A stretch of 16,177 nucleotides of DNA from positions 1 through 16,177 of the forward strand of contig CANGZO010000020.1 in the NCBI GenBank assembly GCA_947458305.1. Reading direction: 5' to 3'. Positions within the stretch are counted from its first letter, which is position 1, and the number at the start of each line of letters is the position of its first letter. The stretch comes from Comamonadaceae bacterium (GTDB lineage: Bacteria > Pseudomonadota > Gammaproteobacteria > Burkholderiales > Burkholderiaceae_C). The translations under genes were made by a program, and so were the position numbers. This document shows, piece by piece, positions 12,974-16,177 of this stretch. Below the pieces are notes generated by a model. It made no database searches, was not told the DNA's origin, and worked only from the letters and a program-made list of their open reading frames with translations.

Positions 12974-15100
12974 ATGAGCAATTCTTCCCACATCGCCATG
13001 TCCGCCTCATACCGATGGCGGCTTCATCGCAACGTTCTGATATACGTTGTTTTTCTTCTGAGTTTGATCGGAGCCATGGCTTGGGCCGAGCGCGCGGGTT
13101 TGTCAAAAAACCTGATTGGTCCTATTTTTCTTTTCAGCACCGTGATGATTTATGCCCTGATCGGCATTGCAGGCAGGACCACTGACGAAGACGAATATTA
13201 CGTGGCTGGGCGGCGTATTCCCGCCATGTACAACGGCATGGCCACTGCAGCCGATTGGATGAGTGCGGCCTCTTTCATCAGCTTGGCCGGTGCGCTTTAC
13301 TTGCAAGGGTATTCAGGCAGTGGCAACCAACCCGGAGGCTTGGCTTATGTGATTGGTTGGACGGGGGGCTTTTGTCTCGTTGCCCTGTTGATCGCCCCTC
13401 AATTGCGTGCCATGCGCTTGTACACCTTGCCGGATTATTTTGACCATCGTTACGGTGGACGTTGGCCACGGGTGATTGCTGCTTTGGCATCCGTGTTGTG
13501 TTCTTTCACATACATCGTCGCGCAAATTTATGGCATTGGCTTGATCGCTTCCCGTTTGACGGGCGTTCAGTTCGAGATTGGTATTTTGTTGGGTCTGGGT
13601 GGTGTTTTGTTGTGTTCATTTTTGGGTGGCATGCGTGCCATCACTTGGACACAGGTGGCGCAATACATCATGCTTTTGTTGGCATTCATGATTCCTGTTT
13701 CTTGGCTGGCCTACAAGCAACTGGGCAATCCTGTGGCCCCCTTGGTTTATGGCACCCAACTTTCGGCCATTGCGGCCATTGAACAACGCCTCATGGACGA
13801 CCCCGCTGAGTTGGAAGTGCGTCGCGAATACGCGCAACGCGCCAAGGTTTACGCCGCTCGCTTACAGGATGTGGAAGGGGCAATTGTTCAATTGCAGCAA
13901 GAATTGGAAGGCAAGATTCAATCACTCAAAGCCCAGGGTGCTGACTTCGCAACGATTGCCCAGATTCGTCGAGAACTGTTGGCTGTGCCGCAAGATCCTT
14001 CAAAGGCCAGGGAGGAATGGACGCGTGCAAAGCTCGAAAATTTGGAAAGATCACACCCCTTGGGCGGTATGCCCGCACACTCGCAGTCGTTTACCGGCGA
14101 CCCTGACGGCGGCATTGCGCAAGAACGCCTCTTCAACGAATCGAGACTGAACTTTTTGGCATTGATCTTTTGTCTCATGGTCGGCACGGCCGGTTTGCCC
14201 CATCTTTTGACACGTTTTTACACTTTGCCCAGCGTGGCCGAAACACGAAGCTCCGTGGCATGGTCTTTGTTTTTTATAGGCTTGATCTACCTGAGCGTCC
14301 CTGCCTTGGCGGTGTTGGTGAAGTTTGAGGTGCTCAATAACTTGGTGGGCAGCAGGTTTGACACACTGCCCAGTTGGATGGCGCAATGGTCCCGCTTGGA
14401 CTCCGAGTTGTTGTCTTTTACTGATGTCAACGGAGATGGCATCTTGCAGTTGGGTGAGCTGAAATTGGGGGCGGACATGATCATGTTGGCCACCCCAGAG
14501 TTGGGGGGGATGCCGTTCGTTGTTTCGGGATTGGTGGCTGCAGGCGGTTTGGCTGCAGCACTTTCGACGGCCGATGGTTTGCTTTTGACCATCAGCAACG
14601 CTTTGGTGCGCGATATGCGGCCCAACGCCGGCAGCGGTCCCCAATCTTCTGAGGGGAGGGTGATTTTGTCCAAGTTTGCTTTGTTGGCTGTGGCCATGGT
14701 GGCGGCTGTGGTGGCAGCGTTCAAGCCGGCTGAAATTTTGGCTTTGGTTTCGGCTTCTTTTTCTTTGGCGGCATCTGCCTTTTTCCCGGGCATGGTTTTG
14801 GGCATGCTGTGGCCGCGAGTGCACAGGCCAGCAGTGGTGATGGGCATGTTGTCGGGTTTGGGTGTGACCATTTTTTACATGCTGGTCAATGCACCTGGCT
14901 TCAGGCATTTTTGGGGCATGGATCCTTTTGCGGGGCTTTGGTGGGGCATTCAGCCACTGTCCGCTGGGGTGTTTGGTGTGCCTGTGGGCTTTGGCGTGAT
15001 GCTTTTGGCCACGTGGTTGACGCCTCGGCGTTTCATTCGCCAGACGGTAGAACCCTCGTCGACAAGACACAACGTTGATGAAAGCTTTCCCGGGCTGTGA
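12974..15100 (+). CDS. Sodium:solute symporter family protein (probable carboxylate transporter)
   Basis: This is an inner-membrane transporter of the sodium:solute symporter (SSS) family, closest in style to the VC_2705/acetate-permease-like branch. From 12974 it has 708 residues, longer than the ~550 typical of SSS proteins. About 13 hydrophobic segments are visible, including an extra first helix (about 21-38) before the usual start of the fold. Family motifs include YYVAGRRIPAMYNGMATAADW (75-95), FLGGMRAITWTQVAQYIM and AALSTADGLLLTISNAL. Two additions stand out: a charged, mostly helical insert at about 262-391 with a likely coiled coil, and a complete EF-hand-type loop, DVNGDGILQLGE, at 484-495. 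The substrate is unknown. Its position 20 bp after ppsA suggests pyruvate, acetate or a similar acid. No small DUF4212 partner gene is present. Confidence 0.9.
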   Translation: MSNSSHIAMSASYRWRLHRNVLIYVVFLLSLIGAMAWAERAGLSKNLIGPIFLFSTVMIYALIGIAGRTTDEDEYYVAGRRIPAMYNGMATAADWMSAASFISLAGALYLQGYSGSGNQPGGLAYVIGWTGGFCLVALLIAPQLRAMRLYTLPDYFDHRYGGRWPRVIAALASVLCSFTYIVAQIYGIGLIASRLTGVQFEIGILLGLGGVLLCSFLGGMRAITWTQVAQYIMLLLAFMIPVSWLAYKQLGNPVAPLVYGTQLSAIAAIEQRLMDDPAELEVRREYAQRAKVYAARLQDVEGAIVQLQQELEGKIQSLKAQGADFATIAQIRRELLAVPQDPSKAREEWTRAKLENLERSHPLGGMPAHSQSFTGDPDGGIAQERLFNESRLNFLALIFCLMVGTAGLPHLLTRFYTLPSVAETRSSVAWSLFFIGLIYLSVPALAVLVKFEVLNNLVGSRFDTLPSWMAQWSRLDSELLSFTDVNGDGILQLGELKLGADMIMLATPELGGMPFVVSGLVAAGGLAAALSTADGLLLTISNALVRDMRPNAGSGPQSSEGRVILSKFALLAVAMVAAVVAAFKPAEILALVSASFSLAASAFFPGMVLGMLWPRVHRPAVVMGMLSGLGVTIFYMLVNAPGFRHFWGMDPFAGLWWGIQPLSAGVFGVPVGFGVMLLATWLTPRRFIRQTVEPSSTRHNVDESFPGL

Positions 15101-15109
15101 TGTTCAGGC

Positions 15110-15115
15110 TATAAT
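15110..15115 (+). promoter_or_regulatory. rpsF operon promoter (-10 box)
   Basis: TATAAT at 15110-15115 is an exact consensus -10, ten bases after the symporter stop. The best -35 (TTTCCC, 15086-15091, 18-base spacer) is only 3 of 6. Transcription would start near 15122, giving a leader of about 74 bases before rpsF. Confidence 0.6.
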
Positions 15116-15130
15116 TTGAGGCTTCGCCTT

Positions 15131-15159
15131 GCTGCACCCCGTCAGACGCTGGGGGCAGC
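15131..15159 (+). promoter_or_regulatory. Structured rpsF leader, candidate S6:S18 autoregulatory element
   Basis: GCTGC (15131-15135) pairs with GCAGC (15155-15159). After a bulged A, CCC (15137-15139) pairs with GGG (15152-15154), and CGT/ACG (15140-15142 with 15146-15148) can cap the hairpin, leaving an unpaired stretch on the 3' side. Leaders of rpsF operons in many bacteria bind the S6:S18 complex through a structured motif with a conserved CCG, and a CCG occurs at 15139-15141. The structure is seen; the regulatory role is inferred from the family. Confidence 0.4.
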
Positions 15160-15195
15160 TATTCCAACCATTTGGGTTAACCTCAAGGAGTCTCA

Positions 15196-15561
15196 ATGCG
15201 TCATTACGAAATCATTTTGCTGATCCATCCCGATCAGTCCGAACAAGTTCCAGCCATGCTGGAGCGCTACAAAGGCATGATCACTGCCGGCGGTGGCCAG
15301 ATCCACCGTGTTGAAGACTGGGGCCGCCGCCAGTTGGCATACCAGATCAACAAGTTGGGCAAAGCACACTACCTTTGCGTGAACATTGAGGCCGACCAGG
15401 CGGTTATGGCTGAACTGGAACATGCCTTCAAGTTCAACGATGCTGTGCTGCGTCACCTGACGGTGCTGAAGAAAAAAGCCGACACAGGCCCTTCATCCAT
15501 GATGAAGCAAGTCGAGCGCGAAGAAGCCCGCAAAACACAACAAGCCGAATTCGCCGCTTGA
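15196..15561 (+). CDS. rpsF: 30S ribosomal protein S6
   Basis: S6 binds the central domain of 16S rRNA as a heterodimer with S18, whose gene is two genes downstream. The 121 residues open with MRHYEIILLIHPDQSEQVPAMLERY and contain RVEDWGRRQLAYQINKLGKAHY, both typical of S6. The C-terminal 20-25 residues are charged and probably disordered, as is common. The ATG has AAGGAG at 15185-15190, 5 bases upstream. It is the first gene of the rpsF-priB-rpsR-rplI operon and follows a clear TATAAT promoter and a folded leader. Confidence 0.98.
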   Translation: MRHYEIILLIHPDQSEQVPAMLERYKGMITAGGGQIHRVEDWGRRQLAYQINKLGKAHYLCVNIEADQAVMAELEHAFKFNDAVLRHLTVLKKKADTGPSSMMKQVEREEARKTQQAEFAA

Positions 15562-15578
15562 CACTGACCTGTTGAGGA

Positions 15579-15866
15579 GTGAACCGAACCGAACTTTCAG
15601 CCTGTATTGCCGAGCAAGCCGCTTTGCGATACACACCCGCAGGTTTGCCCGCTTTGGATTTGATTCTGGAGCATGCCTCTGATGTTGAAGAGGCTGGGCA
15701 GATGCGAAAAGTCCAGTTAAAACTTCGTGCTTTGGCCATTGGGTCATTGGCCGAAAGACTGGTCAAGCAAGCGGTAGGCAGTGTTTGGACGTTCAAAGGC
15801 TTTTTGGCCACCCCTCGACAAGGCAAAAGTGTCGTGTTGCACATTCAAGAGTTTCAGCAAAATTAA
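15579..15866 (+). CDS. priB: Primosomal replication protein N (PriB)
   Basis: PriB is a small single-stranded-DNA-binding OB-fold protein that joins PriA in restarting stalled replication forks. The 95 residues (E. coli 104) run from MNRTELSACIAEQAALRYTP through LDLILEHASDVEEAG to the closing strand GKSVVLHIQEFQQN. Identification rests on this OB-fold pattern and on its place between rpsF and rpsR, where priB lies in E. coli and many beta- and gammaproteobacteria. The start is a GTG at 15579. The only purine-rich site, GAGGAG (15574-15579), overlaps that codon, and no better in-frame start follows at the right distance. Translation may be coupled to rpsF, which stops 17 bases upstream. Confidence 0.9.
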   Translation: MNRTELSACIAEQAALRYTPAGLPALDLILEHASDVEEAGQMRKVQLKLRALAIGSLAERLVKQAVGSVWTFKGFLATPRQGKSVVLHIQEFQQN

Positions 15867-15880
15867 TTTCAGGAGGCCCC

Positions 15881-16162
15881 ATGGCCACGTTCAAAAAATT
15901 CAACAAAGACAAGCGCCCCAAGCGCAACACCCAGTCACTGCTGTTTAAACGCAAGCGCTTTTGCCGCTTCACAGTCACTGGCGTCGAAGAAATCGACTAC
16001 AAAGATGTAGACACATTGCGTGACTTCATCGCCGAAAACGGCAAAATCATCCCTGCGCGCCTGACTGGCACCCGTGCCATTTTTCAGCGTCAGCTCAACA
16101 CAGCCATCAAGCGCGCACGCTTTTTGGCCATGTTGCCCTACACCGACCAGCACAAAGTCTAA
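15881..16162 (+). CDS. rpsR: 30S ribosomal protein S18
   Basis: S18 binds the 30S platform together with S6. The product has 93 residues, basic throughout, with the family core FCRFTVTGVEEIDYKDVDTL, then GKIIPARLTGTRAIFQRQL and IKRARFLAMLPY. The N-terminus MATFKKFNKDKRPKRNTQS is a Lys/Arg-rich extension common in betaproteobacteria. I chose the ATG at 15881 because AGGAGG (15871-15876) lies 4 bases upstream; the frame is open further upstream only because it overlaps priB. It is followed 11 bases later by rplI. Confidence 0.97.
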   Translation: MATFKKFNKDKRPKRNTQSLLFKRKRFCRFTVTGVEEIDYKDVDTLRDFIAENGKIIPARLTGTRAIFQRQLNTAIKRARFLAMLPYTDQHKV

Positions 16163-16173
16163 GGAGTCCAACC

Positions 16174-16177
16174 ATGC
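16174..16177 (+). CDS. rplI: Probable start of 50S ribosomal protein L9 (partial, start codon only)
   Basis: An ATG at 16174-16176 follows AAGGAG (16161-16166) with a 7-base spacer, 11 bases after the rpsR stop. Only the start codon and one more base are in the window. The name rests entirely on operon order, since rplI follows rpsR in most beta- and gammaproteobacteria. Confidence 0.6.

Noticed and set aside
14051..15070. A 339-codon minus-strand frame opposite the symporter.
   Set aside because: The product is extremely rich in His, Gln and Arg, typical of the complement of a membrane-protein gene.
1..16177. Mobile element, defence system, CRISPR or biosynthetic cluster.
   Set aside because: Every long stretch is covered by a recognised housekeeping or transport gene in conserved order, and no transposase, repeat array, phage gene or hypothetical cluster is present.

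Overview
The window looks like ordinary chromosomal DNA from a betaproteobacterium, most likely Burkholderiales and probably Comamonadaceae (Limnohabitans- or Rhodoferax-like). The family assignment is an inference from protein style and gene order. I see dense housekeeping genes, short gaps (none over about 150 bp), purine-rich Shine-Dalgarno sites and sigma70-like -10 boxes. There is no insertion sequence, prophage, CRISPR array, tRNA or rRNA, and no sign of recent transfer.

Layout, left to right. (1) 1-3327: the last codons of carA, then all of carB, giving carbamoyl phosphate for arginine and pyrimidine synthesis. (2) 3384-3906: a strong hairpin, then greA. (3) 3975-9527: yhbY on the minus strand, head-to-head with rlmE, then ftsH, folP and glmM. 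From memory, greA-yhbY-rlmE-ftsH-folP-glmM is also the order in Escherichia coli, so this is an old conserved cluster. It covers transcript cleavage, 50S assembly, 23S rRNA methylation, membrane proteolysis, folate synthesis and UDP-GlcNAc precursor synthesis. (4) 9597-15100: ppsR (minus) diverges from ppsA (plus). A large sodium:solute symporter follows ppsA by 20 bp. Together they look like a carbon-assimilation unit: carboxylate uptake, PEP synthesis, and a kinase/phosphorylase that switches the synthase. (5) 15110-16177: the ribosomal operon rpsF-priB-rpsR-rplI, with its own promoter and structured leader; only the rplI start codon is inside.

I found no new multi-gene system. The points worth a second look are mostly regulatory: a terminator-like hairpin against the greA ribosome binding site; overlapping divergent -10 boxes that may make yhbY nearly leaderless; inverted repeats abutting the TAAAAT boxes of both ftsH and ppsA; an exact DnaA box in the ppsR-ppsA gap; a terminator 15 bases before folP; and a structured rpsF leader. 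At protein level, the symporter carries a complete EF-hand-type calcium loop and a long charged helical insert, and YhbY has a basic C-terminal extension.

Several starts were moved from the longest open frame on ribosome-binding-site and family evidence: ftsH to a TTG at 5249, yhbY to 4448, rlmE to 4480, ppsA to 10563, the symporter to 12974 and rpsR to 15881.
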